DNA of 64,000 nt from Caenimonas sedimenti (GTDB lineage Bacteria > Pseudomonadota > Gammaproteobacteria > Burkholderiales > Burkholderiaceae_C), in NCBI RefSeq assembly GCF_007833165.1, contig NZ_VOBQ01000012.1, positions 124,001 to 188,000 of the forward strand, in the 5' to 3' direction. Within the stretch, counting starts at the first letter, position 1. The number at the start of each line of letters is the position of its first letter. The notes below the pieces were generated by a model that was not told the DNA's origin, did not search any database, and worked only from the letters and a program-made list of their open reading frames with translations. The position numbers and the translations under genes are program-made. This document shows positions 52,682 through 62,364 of this stretch, piece after piece.

Positions 52682-54260
52682 GCAGGATCACGGGCACCAG
52701 GCCCACGAGCACCAGCGCGAGCGATGGCAAAGCCGCCTCGCCCAGGCGCTCGTCGCGTGCCAGCTGGTAAGCCACGACGGCGAGCGTGTCGCTGTCGAAC
52801 GGCCGCAGGACCAGGGTGGCGGGCAGCTCCTTCATGACGTCGACGAACACCAGCAGCCCGGCGGCGGCGGCCGAGCGCTTCAGCAGGGGCCAGTGCACCC
52901 GCGCGAGCAGGGACATGCCGCCGGCACCCAGCATGCGCGCGGAATCGTCCAGGCTGGCGGGAATGCGTGCGTAGCCGCTCTGCACCGACTGCAGCGCGAC
53001 CGACACGAACCGCACCAGGTAGGCCCACACGATCCCCAGCATCGTGGCCGTCATCCAGTAGCCGGCGCCGCTTTGCGGCCAGGTCCGCTGGAGCCAGCCG
53101 ACCGGCAGCAGCAGGCCCACGACCAGCACCGCGCCCGGCACGGCGTAGCCCAGGCCGGCGAGCTGGGCGACGCCGCGCGTCAGGGCGTTCGGCGAGCGGC
53201 GCAGCTGAAACGCCAGCAGCAAGGCCGCGGCGACCGCGAGCGCCGCGCTGATGGCGCCCAGGCGCAGGCTGTTGAAGCTCCAGGCCAGGAAGCGGTCCCA
53301 GGGCAGCACCGACCAGTCGGCCAGCAGCGGGCGCAGCATGAAGGCGACCGGCAGCACGAAACCCAGGAGCACGGGCAATCCACACACCGCCCAGGCCACC
53401 CAGCGCTGGCCGCCCCGCAAGGGCACGGGCAACGCCTCGGCGCCGCCCGCGCGCGTCCCGGCCGCGAAGCGCAGCCGGCGCTGGGCCCGCAGTTCGAGGC
53501 CGAGCAGCAAGGCCACAACCACCAGCAGCATGGTGGCCAGTTGCGCGGCCGCAATCCGGTTGTCCATCGCGAGCCAAGCCTTGTAGATGCCCGCGCTGAA
53601 GGTCTGGATGCCGAAGTAGCTGGCGACGCCGAAATCCGCCAGCGTCTCCATCAAGGCCAGCGCCATGCCGGCCGCCACCGCCGGCCGCGCCAGGGGGAAG
53701 GCGACCCGGCCGATGCGCCGGGCCAGCGGCGCGCCCAGCAGTCGGGCCGCCTCCATCAGGTGCGCCGCCCGCTCGGCCAGGGCCGCGCGCACCAGCAGGT
53801 AGACATAGGGATAGAGCGTGAAGATGAAGACCCAGGCCGCGCCCGGCAGGTTGCGCACTTCCGGGAACACGCGGCCCTGGAGGCCGAACTGGCCGCGCAC
53901 CCAGCTCTGGAACGGGCCGCTGAACTGCAGGAAATCGGTGTAGGCGTAAGCGACCACATACGCCGGCATGGCCAGCGGGAGCAGCAAGGCCCATTCGAAG
54001 ACGCGGCGGCCCGGGAAATCGAACAACGTCACCGCGGCCGCCGTGGCGGAGCCGACGACAGCCACGCCCACCGCCACCGCCAGGCAAAGCACCACGCTGG
54101 TGACGACGTACCCGGGCAGCACGGTCGCCGCCATCTCCCTCAGGATTTGCCCGCTGGCGGCGTTCCAGTCCAGCCAGGACGCCGCGACGGAAAGCACCGG
54201 CAGCAGCAGCAGGACGGCCAGCAGGACCAGGGGAACATCGCGCAGCCGGCGCAGGAACAT
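52653..54260 (-). CDS. Iron(III)-type ABC transporter permease (FbpB-like)
   Basis: A 535-residue inner-membrane permease with about 12 helices in two fused halves, as in ferric-iron FbpB/SfuB systems. EAA loops appear in each half: MEAARLLGAPLARRIGRVAFPLARPA and LDDSARMLGAGGMSLLARVHWPLLKRS. The start at 54260 (MFLRRLRDVP) leaves the Fur-like box outside the gene; the longer frame to 54302 would run through it. Its last 29 bases overlap the convergent sensor gene. The ATPase gene is divergent; no periplasmic binding protein gene lies near. Confidence 0.91.
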   Translation of the reverse strand: MFLRRLRDVPLVLLAVLLLLPVLSVAASWLDWNAASGQILREMAATVLPGYVVTSVVLCLAVAVGVAVVGSATAAAVTLFDFPGRRVFEWALLLPLAMPAYVVAYAYTDFLQFSGPFQSWVRGQFGLQGRVFPEVRNLPGAAWVFIFTLYPYVYLLVRAALAERAAHLMEAARLLGAPLARRIGRVAFPLARPAVAAGMALALMETLADFGVASYFGIQTFSAGIYKAWLAMDNRIAAAQLATMLLVVVALLLGLELRAQRRLRFAAGTRAGGAEALPVPLRGGQRWVAWAVCGLPVLLGFVLPVAFMLRPLLADWSVLPWDRFLAWSFNSLRLGAISAALAVAAALLLAFQLRRSPNALTRGVAQLAGLGYAVPGAVLVVGLLLPVGWLQRTWPQSGAGYWMTATMLGIVWAYLVRFVSVALQSVQSGYARIPASLDDSARMLGAGGMSLLARVHWPLLKRSAAAAGLLVFVDVMKELPATLVLRPFDSDTLAVVAYQLARDERLGEAALPSLALVLVGLVPVILLSRTLRSAR

Positions 54261-54280
54261 GGAGATAGAGCCACCTGTGA

Positions 54281-54300
54281 TGCAAATGAGAATTGTAAGC
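54281..54300. promoter_or_regulatory. Fur-like box between divergent ABC genes
   Basis: TGCAAATGAGAATTGTAAGC (54281-54300) contains AAATGAGAAT and resembles the NAT(A/T)AT hexamer series of Fur boxes. It lies 20 bases before the permease start and 16 before the ATPase start, in position to repress both genes with iron. The match is partial. Confidence 0.5.
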
Positions 54301-54316
54301 ATCTAGAATCGCAGGC

Positions 54317-55423
54317 ATGCATGTCGCCTTGCAGAAGCTCAGCGTCCAGTACGCGGGCCGGCCCCGCCCGGCGGTCGATGGCGTGTCGCTGGGGCTGCGC
54401 GCCGGCGACATCGGCGTGCTGATCGGCCCCTCCGGCTGCGGCAAGACGACGCTGCTGCGGGCGGTCGCCGGGCTGGAGCCTGCGAGCGCCGGCGAGATCC
54501 AGCTCTCCGGGCGCACCGTCGCCGGAGCCGGCATCCAGGTGCCGGCCGAGGAGCGGCAGATCGGCATGGTCTTCCAGGACTACGCCCTCTTCCCGCATCT
54601 CGACGTCGGCAACAACATCGCTTTCGGCCTGCACCGGCGCATGAGCAAGGCCGAACGGCAGGCCCGGGTGGCCGAAGTGCTGGCGCTGGTGGGCCTGGCG
54701 GGCAGCGAGAAGCGCATGCCCCACGAGCTGTCAGGCGGCCAGCAGCAGCGCGTGGCCCTGGCGCGTGCACTGGCGCCACGGCCGCAATTGCTGCTGCTCG
54801 ACGAGCCTTTCTCCAACCTCGACGTCGACCTTCGCGAGCGGCTCGCCCACGAAGTGCGCGGCATCCTGAAGGCGGCGCAGGCGACGGCACTGTTCGTGAC
54901 GCACGACCAGCTGGAGGCTTTCGCCATCGGCGACGCCATCGGCGTGATGCACGAAGGCGCGCTGCACCAGTGGGATGACGCATACACGCTGTACCACCGG
55001 CCGGCCACTCGCTTCGTTGCCGACTTCATCGGCCACGGCGTGTTCGCGCCCGCGACCCTCAAGCGCGTGGGCAACCAGGTGGTGGTGCACACGGCATTGG
55101 GCGCATTGAGCGACGGCGCGGAATGTCCATGGCCGACGGCCTTCAGCGCCGGCCAGTGCGAGGTGCTGCTGCGCGCCGACGACATCGTGCATGACGACGA
55201 CGCGCCGGTGAAGGCGGAGATCCTGCGCAAGGCGTTCCGCGGCTCGGAGTTTCTCTACACGTTGCGCCTGGCCACGGGCGAAACGGTGCTGGCCCACGTC
55301 CCCAGCCACCACGACCACAAGGTCGGCGAGTGGATCGGCATCCGCGCGGAGGTCGACCACGTGGTGACGTTCCAGCGCGAGGCGGGCGCGGCCGCGCCGC
55401 CGGTCGTTTCGTTCCCGGGCTGA
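54317..55423 (+). CDS. Iron(III)-type ABC transporter ATP-binding protein (FbpC-like)
   Basis: A 368-residue ATPase of the CUT/Fbp group. Walker A is GPSGCGKTT, signature LSGGQQQR, Walker [13 protein letters not shown], the H-loop FVTHDQLEA. The C-terminal part from about 240 is an OB-like TOBE domain ([11 protein letters not shown]). It pairs with the divergent permease; a Fur-like box lies between them. Substrate assignment to iron rests on family resemblance and that box. Thiamine, phosphonate or polyamine transport cannot be excluded. Confidence 0.91.
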   Translation: MHVALQKLSVQYAGRPRPAVDGVSLGLRAGDIGVLIGPSGCGKTTLLRAVAGLEPASAGEIQLSGRTVAGAGIQVPAEERQIGMVFQDYALFPHLDVGNNIAFGLHRRMSKAERQARVAEVLALVGLAGSEKRMPHELSGGQQQRVALARALAPRPQLLLLDEPFSNLDVDLRERLAHEVRGILKAAQATALFVTHDQLEAFAIGDAIGVMHEGALHQWDDAYTLYHRPATRFVADFIGHGVFAPATLKRVGNQVVVHTALGALSDGAECPWPTAFSAGQCEVLLRADDIVHDDDAPVKAEILRKAFRGSEFLYTLRLATGETVLAHVPSHHDHKVGEWIGIRAEVDHVVTFQREAGAAAPPVVSFPG

Positions 55424-55432
55424 GATCCGCGC

Positions 55433-56125
55433 TCAGCGCGCGGTCCAGGCGAACGCCACCAGATCGCACTGCTGCGCAGGCGAGCGGCGCTCGACCAGCG
55501 CCAGCAGGTCATGAACGTCCACCAGGGCAATGCCGTGCGCGCGCGCGAAGCGCCTGGCGTCGGCGGTGAAGCCGCTGGTGGTGACGAAGGTCCCGCGGGC
55601 GACGTCACGGGACACCATCGCACCCTGCAGTTCGCGCAGTTCCTTCACACCCGCCAGGTGGCCGGCCCACTGCCGGCACTGGATCAATTCGACCGGCCGC
55701 ATGGCGTCGGCGGGATGCAGCCAGAGGTCCGCGCTTTCCGCATCGATGCGCTCGACCCGGATGCGGCGGCCAGGCTGTGCGAACAACTCGCCGCAGATGG
55801 CCGTGAAGCCTTGCGGCGTGAGCTGCTGGAACAGGGGTTCGCTCCAATGGGACGCGGGCGCCTGCGGATCGGACGTTGCGGTGGCCGCCGGCCGGATCGG
55901 GCGCAGCACCAGCCAGGTGATCAGCGCGGCGGCCCCGCAGGCCAATGCATACGGTGCGAGCACCCGCAAGCTGCCCGCCGCCGCGTGCAACAGCGGATGC
56001 GTCGAAGGCGCGAGCAGCGCGGCGGCGCCCAGCAGCGTGGTGCCGAGCGCGGTGGCGGCCACCCCCTTGCCGAGCAGCATCCCGGCGGGCGGCAGTTCGG
56101 TGGGTTTGCGGTACATGATGTGCAT
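55433..56125 (-). CDS. Membrane protein with degenerate Mrr-like endonuclease domain
   Basis: A 230-residue protein with two transmembrane helices (about 19-38 and 55-78) and a C-terminal PD-(D/E)XK fold of the Mrr/restriction-endonuclease-like type: FTAICGELFAQPGRRIRVERI, ADLWLHPADAMRPVELIQCRQW, and GTFVTTSGFTADARRFARAHGIALVD. In Mrr the core is QCK; here it is QCR, so catalysis is doubtful. GGAG precedes the ATG at 56125. No methylase or other restriction gene is adjacent; function unknown. It is convergent with the ABC ATPase. Bases 56126-56273 hold no gene. Confidence 0.75.
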   Translation of the reverse strand: MHIMYRKPTELPPAGMLLGKGVAATALGTTLLGAAALLAPSTHPLLHAAAGSLRVLAPYALACGAAALITWLVLRPIRPAATATSDPQAPASHWSEPLFQQLTPQGFTAICGELFAQPGRRIRVERIDAESADLWLHPADAMRPVELIQCRQWAGHLAGVKELRELQGAMVSRDVARGTFVTTSGFTADARRFARAHGIALVDVHDLLALVERRSPAQQCDLVAFAWTAR

Positions 56126-56273
56126 GGCGTGCTCCAGGGTGCGATGGAGCCGATTAAAGGCGCGCCTGCTTCGCACTTCAAGGCCGGACGCAACGCGGAT
56201 GGCCCTTTGCCCCAAAGCTTCACCGGCAGGACGCCGCGAGGCGACGCAAGGTGCAACTTGGTCACACCACTAG

Positions 56274-57023
56274 TTAACGCCTCGCTTCGCGCTGGCGCAA
56301 CGCGGCGACAGCATCCTGCAAGTCCGCCGCCCACCGGCGGCGGTCCCGCCCGTCGGCCGATTGCGGCTCACCGAAGCGCACGCGCGCTTCGAACGGCGGC
56401 CCGGCCAGCGTGCGCCAGAGCGATGCAACCAGCGTGTCGTCGCCGAGGTAGAGCGGACCGACGCTGTCCGCGCCCGTCGCGAGGTCCACGAAGCGCAACG
56501 CCACCGGCTGCACGGGCGCCTGCGCCGAAATCGCGGCCTGGATCAGGTTCGCATGGAACGGCAGCAGCTCGCGGCCGTCGCCCGTCGTCCCTTCCGGAAA
56601 CACCGCGACGATCTCGCCCGCCTGCAAGCTCTCGGCCATGTGATGCACGACCCTCAGCGCATCGCGCCGCTTGTCGCGCTCGATGTACAGCGTGCCGCCT
56701 CCGGTCGCGAGCGTGCCGATCAGCGGCCACTGCCGCACCTCGGACTTGGCGACGAAGCGGCAATGGCGTGCCGCATGGATGACGAGGATGTCGAGCCACG
56801 ACAGGTGGTTGGACACCACCAGCAACGGCCCTTGCACCGGCGGCTGCCCTTGCACCTTCAGGGCGATCCCGAGCACCGCGAGCATCTGGCGCGACCAGAG
56901 CTGCACGCGCGCCTGGCGGCGCTGCTGCGGCCAGCGCGGGAACAGGAAGACGATGATGAACCAGCCGCGGATGGCGAGCAGCAGCACGCGGAACAGGCGC
57001 CACGCCACCCGCAGCATGTTCAC
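56274..57023 (-). CDS. 1-acyl-sn-glycerol-3-phosphate acyltransferase (PlsC-type)
   Basis: A 249-residue membrane-bound acyltransferase that acylates lysophosphatidic acid, or a related lysolipid, to phosphatidate. The catalytic NHLSWLD motif carries H73 and D78 in HX4D spacing. The substrate-phosphate motif is FPEGTTGDG near 142. An N-terminal hydrophobic helix (about 8-29) anchors it. It begins with GTG at 57023 overlapping the pyrC' stop (GTGA); ATG at 57017 is an alternative. It is the last gene of the pyr run. Confidence 0.9.
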   Translation of the reverse strand: MNMLRVAWRLFRVLLLAIRGWFIIVFLFPRWPQQRRQARVQLWSRQMLAVLGIALKVQGQPPVQGPLLVVSNHLSWLDILVIHAARHCRFVAKSEVRQWPLIGTLATGGGTLYIERDKRRDALRVVHHMAESLQAGEIVAVFPEGTTGDGRELLPFHANLIQAAISAQAPVQPVALRFVDLATGADSVGPLYLGDDTLVASLWRTLAGPPFEARVRFGEPQSADGRDRRRWAADLQDAVAALRQREARR

Positions 57024-58324
57024 GTGGCCTGCCAGCCCTCGAAAGCCACCTGCCCGCCGACGATCGTGCAGCGCACGCGGCCCGGCAGTTCGTGCCCGCT
57101 GAAGGGTGTGTGCCGGCCCTGGCTGCGCAGGGCATCCGGCGCAACCACCCAGGCTTCATTCGGATCGAAGATGCAGATGTCGGCCACGCCGCCATCGATC
57201 AACTGGCCGGCGCTCGCCTGCAGCGTACCCAGCGCGGGGCCCAGCACCCGCGCCGGTTCGCTGGTGAGCACGGCCAGGGCGCGCGACAGGCCGACGCCGC
57301 TTTCCTGGCCCCACTTCAACGCCAGGCCGAGCAACAGTTCCAGGCCGGTGGCACCTGGCTCCGCTTCGGCGAAGGGCAGCATCTTGCCGTCTTCGTCCAC
57401 CGGCGTGTGGTCCGACACGAGTGCGTCGATGGTGCCGTCCGCCAGGCCTTCGCGCAGGGCATCGCGATCGCGCTGCTGACGCAACGGCGGCTGCAGCCGC
57501 ATCCGGCTGTCGAAGTAGCCGATGTCCACGTCGGTCAGGTGCAGCGAGTTGATGCTGACATCGCAGGTGACGGGCAGGCCTTCGGACTTGGCGGCCCGCA
57601 CCAGCCCGACGCCGGCGGCGCTGCTGATGCGGCAAAGATGCACGCGCGCGCCGGTGACCCGGACCAGCTCGAAGATGACGTGCAGCGCGATGGTTTCGGC
57701 AGCGACCGGCACGCCGCTCAGGCCCAGCCGCGTGGCGAGCGAGCCGCTGGCGGCCACGCCCTGGCCGAGGAAGTGCTCCTGCGGCCGCAGCCACACGCCG
57801 TAGCCATAAGTCGCTGCGTATTGCATCGCGCGCTGCAGCACCTGCGTGTTGACCAGCGGCACCTCGGCCTGGCTGAAGCCGACGCAGCCGGATTCGGTGA
57901 GTTCCGCCATTTCTGTCAGCACTTCGCCCTGCAGCCCGCGCGTGAGCGCGCCCAGCGGGAAGACGCGCGACTGGTGCAGTTTCTCGGCGCGGAACTTCAG
58001 CATGTCGACCAGGCCGGGCTCGTCGAGCACCGGGTCGGTGTCGGGCGGGCAGACCAGGCTGGTGACGCCGCCCGCCACCGCCGCGGCCATCTCGCTTTCC
58101 AGCATGCCTTCATGCTCGTGGCCCGGCTCGCGCAGGCGCACGGCCAGGTCCACCAGGCCGGGCGCCACGATGCAGCCGCGGGCGTCGATGACCTTGTTCG
58201 CGCTGAAGCCGGCCGGTGTGCTGCCGACGGCGATGACGCGGCCCGCGGCCAGCGCCACGTCGCAGCGCTCGTCGAAATTGCGCGCCGGGTCGATGACGCG
58301 GCCGTTGCGGATCAGGATCTTCAT
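57020..58324 (-). CDS. pyrC': Dihydroorotase homologue PyrC', probably inactive
   Basis: A 434-residue member of the dihydroorotase family, located between pyrB and plsC. The zinc-binding HXH of active enzymes is replaced by D59-L-A-V-R-L-R65. The later NTNP-type motif reads DTDP, the usual HIST histidine is arginine (HLCRISS), the HH pair is NSLH, and DHAPH is DHTPV, so several zinc ligands are missing. The fold is otherwise conserved. In Pseudomonas such a protein is inactive and forms a complex that stabilises aspartate carbamoyltransferase; the same role is inferred here. It overlaps pyrB by four bases. Confidence 0.9.
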   Translation of the reverse strand: MKILIRNGRVIDPARNFDERCDVALAAGRVIAVGSTPAGFSANKVIDARGCIVAPGLVDLAVRLREPGHEHEGMLESEMAAAVAGGVTSLVCPPDTDPVLDEPGLVDMLKFRAEKLHQSRVFPLGALTRGLQGEVLTEMAELTESGCVGFSQAEVPLVNTQVLQRAMQYAATYGYGVWLRPQEHFLGQGVAASGSLATRLGLSGVPVAAETIALHVIFELVRVTGARVHLCRISSAAGVGLVRAAKSEGLPVTCDVSINSLHLTDVDIGYFDSRMRLQPPLRQQRDRDALREGLADGTIDALVSDHTPVDEDGKMLPFAEAEPGATGLELLLGLALKWGQESGVGLSRALAVLTSEPARVLGPALGTLQASAGQLIDGGVADICIFDPNEAWVVAPDALRSQGRHTPFSGHELPGRVRCTIVGGQVAFEGWQAT

Positions 58325-59298
58325 GCGCTGCGCTCCTCGTCGCGGGCACTCGCGACGATGCTCATCACGGCCATGCGCACCGCGATGCCGAAGGTCACCT
58401 GCGGCAGGATCACGCTCTGCTTGCCGTCGACCACCGCCGAATCGATCTCGACGCCGCGGTTGATGGGCCCCGGGTGCATGACGATCGCATCGGGCTTCGC
58501 CAGGGCGAGGCGCTCCGGCGTCAGGCCGTAGCGCTTGAAGAATTCCTGCGACGAGGGCAGCAGCGCGCCGCTCATGCGCTCGTTCTGCAGCCGCAGCATG
58601 ATGACGACGTCGCAGCCCTTCAACCCTTCTTCGAGCGAATGGAAGACCCGCACACCCATCTGCGCCATGTCACCGGGCACCAGTGTCTTCGGGCCGACGA
58701 CGCGCACTTCGGCGCAACCGAGCGTGGTGAGCGCGTGGATGTCCGAGCGGGCCACGCGCGAATGCAGCACGTCGCCGACGATGGCCACGGTGAGGTTGCT
58801 GAAGTCCTTCTTGTAATGCCGGATCGTGTACATGTCCAGCAGCCCCTGCGTGGGGTGCGCATGCCGGCCGTCGCCCGCGTTCACCACGTGCACGTGCGGC
58901 GCGACGTGCTGCGCGATCAGGTACGGCGCCCCCGACTCGCTGTGCCGCACCACGAAGATGTCGGCCGCCATCGCGGACAGGTTGGCGATGGTGTCCAGCA
59001 GGGATTCGCCCTTGCTGGCCGAGGAGCGCGCGATGTCGAGGTTGATCACGTCGGCCGACAGCCGGGTGGCCGCGATCTCGAAGGTCGTGCGCGTGCGCGT
59101 GCTGTTCTCGAAGAACAGGTTGAACACGCTCTTGCCGCGCAGCAACGGGACCTTCTTGACTTCGCGGTCGCTGACGCTCACGAAGTTGGAGGCCGTGTCG
59201 AGGATGTGCGTGAGGATCTCGCGCGGCAGGCCTTCCACCGACAGCAGGTGGATCAGCTCGCCGTGCTTGTTGAGTTGCGGGTTGCGTTGGGACAGCAT
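58321..59298 (-). CDS. pyrB: Aspartate carbamoyltransferase catalytic subunit
   Basis: PyrB condenses carbamoyl phosphate and aspartate to carbamoyl-aspartate, the committed step of pyrimidine synthesis. The 325-residue protein has the carbamoyl-phosphate loop [12 protein letters not shown], the [12 protein letters not shown] loop, the [12 protein letters not shown] motif and [12 protein letters not shown]. The ATG at 59298 fits the family; a longer frame to 59346 would overlap pyrR. It overlaps pyrC' by four bases (ATGA), consistent with the dodecameric PyrB-PyrC' complex of this lineage. Confidence 0.96.
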   Translation of the reverse strand: MLSQRNPQLNKHGELIHLLSVEGLPREILTHILDTASNFVSVSDREVKKVPLLRGKSVFNLFFENSTRTRTTFEIAATRLSADVINLDIARSSASKGESLLDTIANLSAMAADIFVVRHSESGAPYLIAQHVAPHVHVVNAGDGRHAHPTQGLLDMYTIRHYKKDFSNLTVAIVGDVLHSRVARSDIHALTTLGCAEVRVVGPKTLVPGDMAQMGVRVFHSLEEGLKGCDVVIMLRLQNERMSGALLPSSQEFFKRYGLTPERLALAKPDAIVMHPGPINRGVEIDSAVVDGKQSVILPQVTFGIAVRMAVMSIVASARDEERSA

Positions 59299-59302
59299 GG
59301 GA

Positions 59303-59812
59303 TCAGGCGCCTTCCACCTCGAAGCTGAAGCGGCCCGCCGCATCACGCGCGAGTGCGAGTTGCTGCGTGGCCGGCAGGCTCACGCGCGCGCCGGCGAAAT
59401 CGGCCTGCACCGGCAGTTCGCGCCCGCCGCGGTCCACCAGGACGGCAAGCTGCACACTGGCGGGCCGTCCGTAGTCGAACAACTCGTTGAGCACGGCGCG
59501 GATGGTGCGGCCGGTGTAGAGCACGTCGTCGAGCAGCAGCACGTGGGCGCCGTTGACGTCGAAAGGCAGTTGCGTCTGGGCGCTGGCCGCCAGACCGCGG
59601 CGCGCGAAATCGTCGCGATGCATGGCCGAGGAGATGACGCCGGCGGCGCCCGCGAGGCCAAGGTCCTTCTGCAGTCGCTCGGCCAGCCAGGCACCGCCGG
59701 AGGTGATGCCGACCAGCAGGGTATCGGGCGTCCGCAGGGCACGGACCCCTCGCAGCAATTCGCCGTACAGCGCCTCGGCGTCGAGGGTCAGGGCCCCAGG
59801 GGGAGAGCTCAT
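59303..59812 (-). CDS. pyrR: PyrR pyrimidine regulatory protein/uracil phosphoribosyltransferase
   Basis: A 169-residue protein with the PRPP-binding loop [16 protein letters not shown], the diagnostic region of PyrR. In Gram-positive bacteria PyrR attenuates the pyr operon with UMP; in proteobacteria its regulatory role is uncertain and it may act mainly as a uracil salvage enzyme. It overlaps ruvX by four bases (ATGA) and precedes pyrB. No clear attenuator is visible within the tightly packed run. Confidence 0.93.
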   Translation of the reverse strand: MSSPPGALTLDAEALYGELLRGVRALRTPDTLLVGITSGGAWLAERLQKDLGLAGAAGVISSAMHRDDFARRGLAASAQTQLPFDVNGAHVLLLDDVLYTGRTIRAVLNELFDYGRPASVQLAVLVDRGGRELPVQADFAGARVSLPATQQLALARDAAGRFSFEVEGA

Positions 59813-60219
59813 GGAAGGCTCCTCAAGAATTGCTCCAGGATGATGCAGGCGGCGCCCGCGTCGGCATCGCGCGCGCCGCTGGCCAGGGCTTCCGTCGTGC
59901 TGTAGCGCTCATCGACTTCGTAGACCGGCAGCGCGCAGCGGCCGCGCAGCTGGCGCGCGAACTTGCGCGCCCGGGCGGTATTGTCGTGGCTGGCGCCATC
60001 GGGATGGAAGGGGACACCGACCACCAGGGCATCGGGCTCCCATTGCTTCACCCGGTCGGCAGCGGCAGCCAGGCGCGCTTCGCCTTCGGCGCGGATGGTG
60101 GCTTGCGGTGTCGCGGTGCGCAGCAGGCGGTTGCCCGTGGCCACACCGGTCCGCTTGAGGCCGAAATCGAAAGCGAGAAAAGTTTGGAAGTGGGCGGGGA
60201 CGTCGGCCGGCGGGCTCAT
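59809..60219 (-). CDS. ruvX: Putative pre-16S rRNA nuclease/Holliday junction resolvase RuvX (YqgF)
   Basis: A 136-residue RNase H-fold protein. The catalytic aspartate is in AFDFGLKRTGVATGN, and the later conserved segments VVGVPFHPDGASHDNTARAR and YEVDERYSTTEA are typical of YqgF. Members process the 5' end of 16S rRNA. The ATG at 60219 overlaps the yqgE stop (ATGA). The yqgE-ruvX-pyrR-pyrB order is common in proteobacteria. Confidence 0.92.
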   Translation of the reverse strand: MSPPADVPAHFQTFLAFDFGLKRTGVATGNRLLRTATPQATIRAEGEARLAAAADRVKQWEPDALVVGVPFHPDGASHDNTARARKFARQLRGRCALPVYEVDERYSTTEALASGARDADAGAACIILEQFLRSLP

Positions 60220-60815
60220 GCGTGCCCGGCGCTCGGCGAGAGCATCCAAGATTCGAGGCCCAGCAGCTTGAGCGCCTTGTCGTAGCGCTGCTCGATGGGC
60301 GTGTCGAAGATGACGCTGGGGTCGGCCCCGACGGTGAGCCAGCTGTTCTCGGCCAGCTCGGACTCCAGCTGGCCCTCGCCCCAGGCCGAATAGCCCAGCG
60401 TGACCAGCAACCTGCGCGGGCCGGCTCCGGTGGCGATGGCTTCCAGCACATCCTTGGAGGTCGTCATTTCCAGCCCGCCCGGGATCGTCATCGTGGACGC
60501 ATAGACCGATTCACTGGCGTCGGCCCCCTCGGCCACCACAGCTTCGTGCAGGACGAAACCGCGCTCCGTCTGCACGGGCCCGCCTTGCAGCACGGGCGTG
60601 CTCGCCAGGTCGTCGCGGCCCAGCGGCAGGTCGACCTTGTCGAACAGGTTCTGCAGGTTGATGTCGGTCGGCTTGTTGATCATCAGCCCGAGCGCGCCGC
60701 GCGGGCTGTGTTCGCACAGGTAGACGACCGACTTCGCGAAGGCGGCGTCCTGCAGGCCGGGCATCGCAATCAGGAAATGATGCGTCAGGTTGATCTGGTC
60801 GGCATCGGGCGGCAT
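60216..60815 (-). CDS. YqgE/AlgH-family protein
   Basis: A 199-residue conserved protein of the YqgE/AlgH fold: NLTHHFLIAMPGLQDAAFAKSVVYLCEHSPRGALGLMINKP at the start, VLQGGPVQTERGFVLHE in the middle and LLVTLGYSAWGEGQLESEL near the end. The biochemical role is not established. The ATG at 60815 is the normal start; a GTG at 60842 would overlap the divergent photolyase gene. It heads the pyr run, which spans six genes to plsC. Confidence 0.93.
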   Translation of the reverse strand: MPPDADQINLTHHFLIAMPGLQDAAFAKSVVYLCEHSPRGALGLMINKPTDINLQNLFDKVDLPLGRDDLASTPVLQGGPVQTERGFVLHEAVVAEGADASESVYASTMTIPGGLEMTTSKDVLEAIATGAGPRRLLVTLGYSAWGEGQLESELAENSWLTVGADPSVIFDTPIEQRYDKALKLLGLESWMLSPSAGHA

Positions 60816-60834
60816 GATCCGGTATTGTAATTCG

Positions 60835-62301
60835 ATGGACACGACCTATGCGGCCGGCCTCGTCTGGCTGCGCCGCGACCTGCGGCTGGCCGACCACGCG
60901 GCCCTCTACCATGCGCTGAAGGCCTGCAAGCAGGTCTGGCTCGCGTTCGTCTTCGACACGGACATCCTGGACGGGCTGCCGCGGCGGGACCGGCGGGTGG
61001 AATTCATCCGTGAATCGCTGGTTGAGCTTGACGAGGCGCTGCGCGACGCAGGCGGGCCGGATGGAGGACTCATCGTGCTGCACGGCCCGGCGCGACGGGA
61101 GATCCCCCGCCTCGCGCATGCCTTGGGTGTGCAGGCGGTGTTCTGCAATGCCGACTACGAGCCGGCGGCGGAAGCCAGAGATGCGGAGGTGGCAACGGCG
61201 CTCGGCAGCACCGGGATCGCCCTGCACCCTTTCAAGGACCAGGTGATCTTCGAGCGGCAGGAAGTGCTCACGCGCACCGGCACGCCCTACACGGTCTTCA
61301 CGCCGTACAAGACCGCGTGGCTGGCGAAACTCGACGCGTTCTATCGGAGCGCCTACCCTGTCGAGAAGTACCTCGCGGGCCGGCTCGCGGCCCGGCCGAA
61401 GGCATCGCGTCGCGCGGTGCCCGGCCTGGGCGAACTGGGCTTCGAGCGGACCAACCTCCCGGATCTGAAGATCCCCGTTGGGGCCTCCGGCGCAGCCGCC
61501 CTGCTCCAAGACTTCCTGCCGCGCATGGACCGCTACCAGGTCCAGCGCGATTTCCCCGCGTCGAAGGGGCCGAGCTACCTCAGCGTGCACCTGCGCTTCG
61601 GCACCGTGTCGATCCGTGAGCTCGCGCGCCGGGCGCACGCGGCGGCGGCATCTGGCGACGCAGGTGCCGGCACCTGGCTCAGCGAGCTCGTGTGGCGTGA
61701 CTTCTACTTCCAGGTGCTCAGCAACTTCCCGCATGTCGTGGACGGAAGTTTCAAGCGCGAATACGACCGCATCCACTGGGAGGAAGGCGCCGATGCCGAC
61801 CGGCTGTTCGCCGCCTGGTGCGAAGGACGGACGGGCTTCCCACTGGTCGATGCCGCGATGGCCCAGATCAACCAGACCGGCTACATGCACAACCGGCTGC
61901 GCATGGTGGTGGCGAGCTTCCTGTGCAAGGACCTGGGGATCGATTGGCGCCGCGGCGAGCGCTACTTCGCGGAGAAGCTCAACGACTACGACCTGGCGGC
62001 CAACAACGGTGGCTGGCAGTGGGCGGCCTCGTCCGGCTGTGATGCGCAGCCGTATTTCCGCATTTTCAACCCGGTGAGCCAGAGCGCGAAGTTCGACGCG
62101 GACGGCAAATTCATCCTGCGCTACCTGCCGCAGCTGGCGAAACTGCCGAAGCCGCTGCTGCATGCGCCCTGGACGGCGCGGCCGGTGGACCTGGAGGCGG
62201 CGGGCATCCGGCTGGGGCACGACTACCCGCTGCCGATCGTGGACCATGCGCAGGCGCGCGAGGTGACGCTGGCGCGTTACGCAGTGGTGAAGGGCAGGTA
62301 G
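60835..62301 (+). CDS. phrB: Deoxyribodipyrimidine photolyase
   Basis: A 488-residue class I CPD photolyase that uses blue light, FAD and an antenna pigment to split cyclobutane pyrimidine dimers. N-terminal GLVWLRRDLRLADHAAL (antenna domain); FAD-binding C-terminal segments SYLSVHLRFGTVSIRELA, LVWRDFYFQVL, YMHNRLRMVVASF and NNGGWQWAASSGCDAQPYFRIFNP with the electron-transfer tryptophans. The ATG at 60835 is only 19 bases from the divergent yqgE start. Confidence 0.95.
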   Translation: MDTTYAAGLVWLRRDLRLADHAALYHALKACKQVWLAFVFDTDILDGLPRRDRRVEFIRESLVELDEALRDAGGPDGGLIVLHGPARREIPRLAHALGVQAVFCNADYEPAAEARDAEVATALGSTGIALHPFKDQVIFERQEVLTRTGTPYTVFTPYKTAWLAKLDAFYRSAYPVEKYLAGRLAARPKASRRAVPGLGELGFERTNLPDLKIPVGASGAAALLQDFLPRMDRYQVQRDFPASKGPSYLSVHLRFGTVSIRELARRAHAAAASGDAGAGTWLSELVWRDFYFQVLSNFPHVVDGSFKREYDRIHWEEGADADRLFAAWCEGRTGFPLVDAAMAQINQTGYMHNRLRMVVASFLCKDLGIDWRRGERYFAEKLNDYDLAANNGGWQWAASSGCDAQPYFRIFNPVSQSAKFDADGKFILRYLPQLAKLPKPLLHAPWTARPVDLEAAGIRLGHDYPLPIVDHAQAREVTLARYAVVKGR

Positions 62302-62312
62302 GAGTCGGAAAG

Positions 62313-62344
62313 TAGGCTGGGTCCGTTGCGCGGAACCCAGCCTA
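62313..62344. repeat. Short hairpin, REP-like copy 2
   Basis: TAGGCTGGGT-CCG (62313-62325) pairs with CGGAACCCAGCCTA (62331-62344) with one bulged base, around a 5-base loop. The GTAGGCTGGG core repeats that of the hairpin at 34147-34228. It lies between the photolyase and the convergent chemotaxis kinase and could block read-through. Confidence 0.75.
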
Positions 62345-62364
62345 TGGCGCAGGGACGCGAGACC

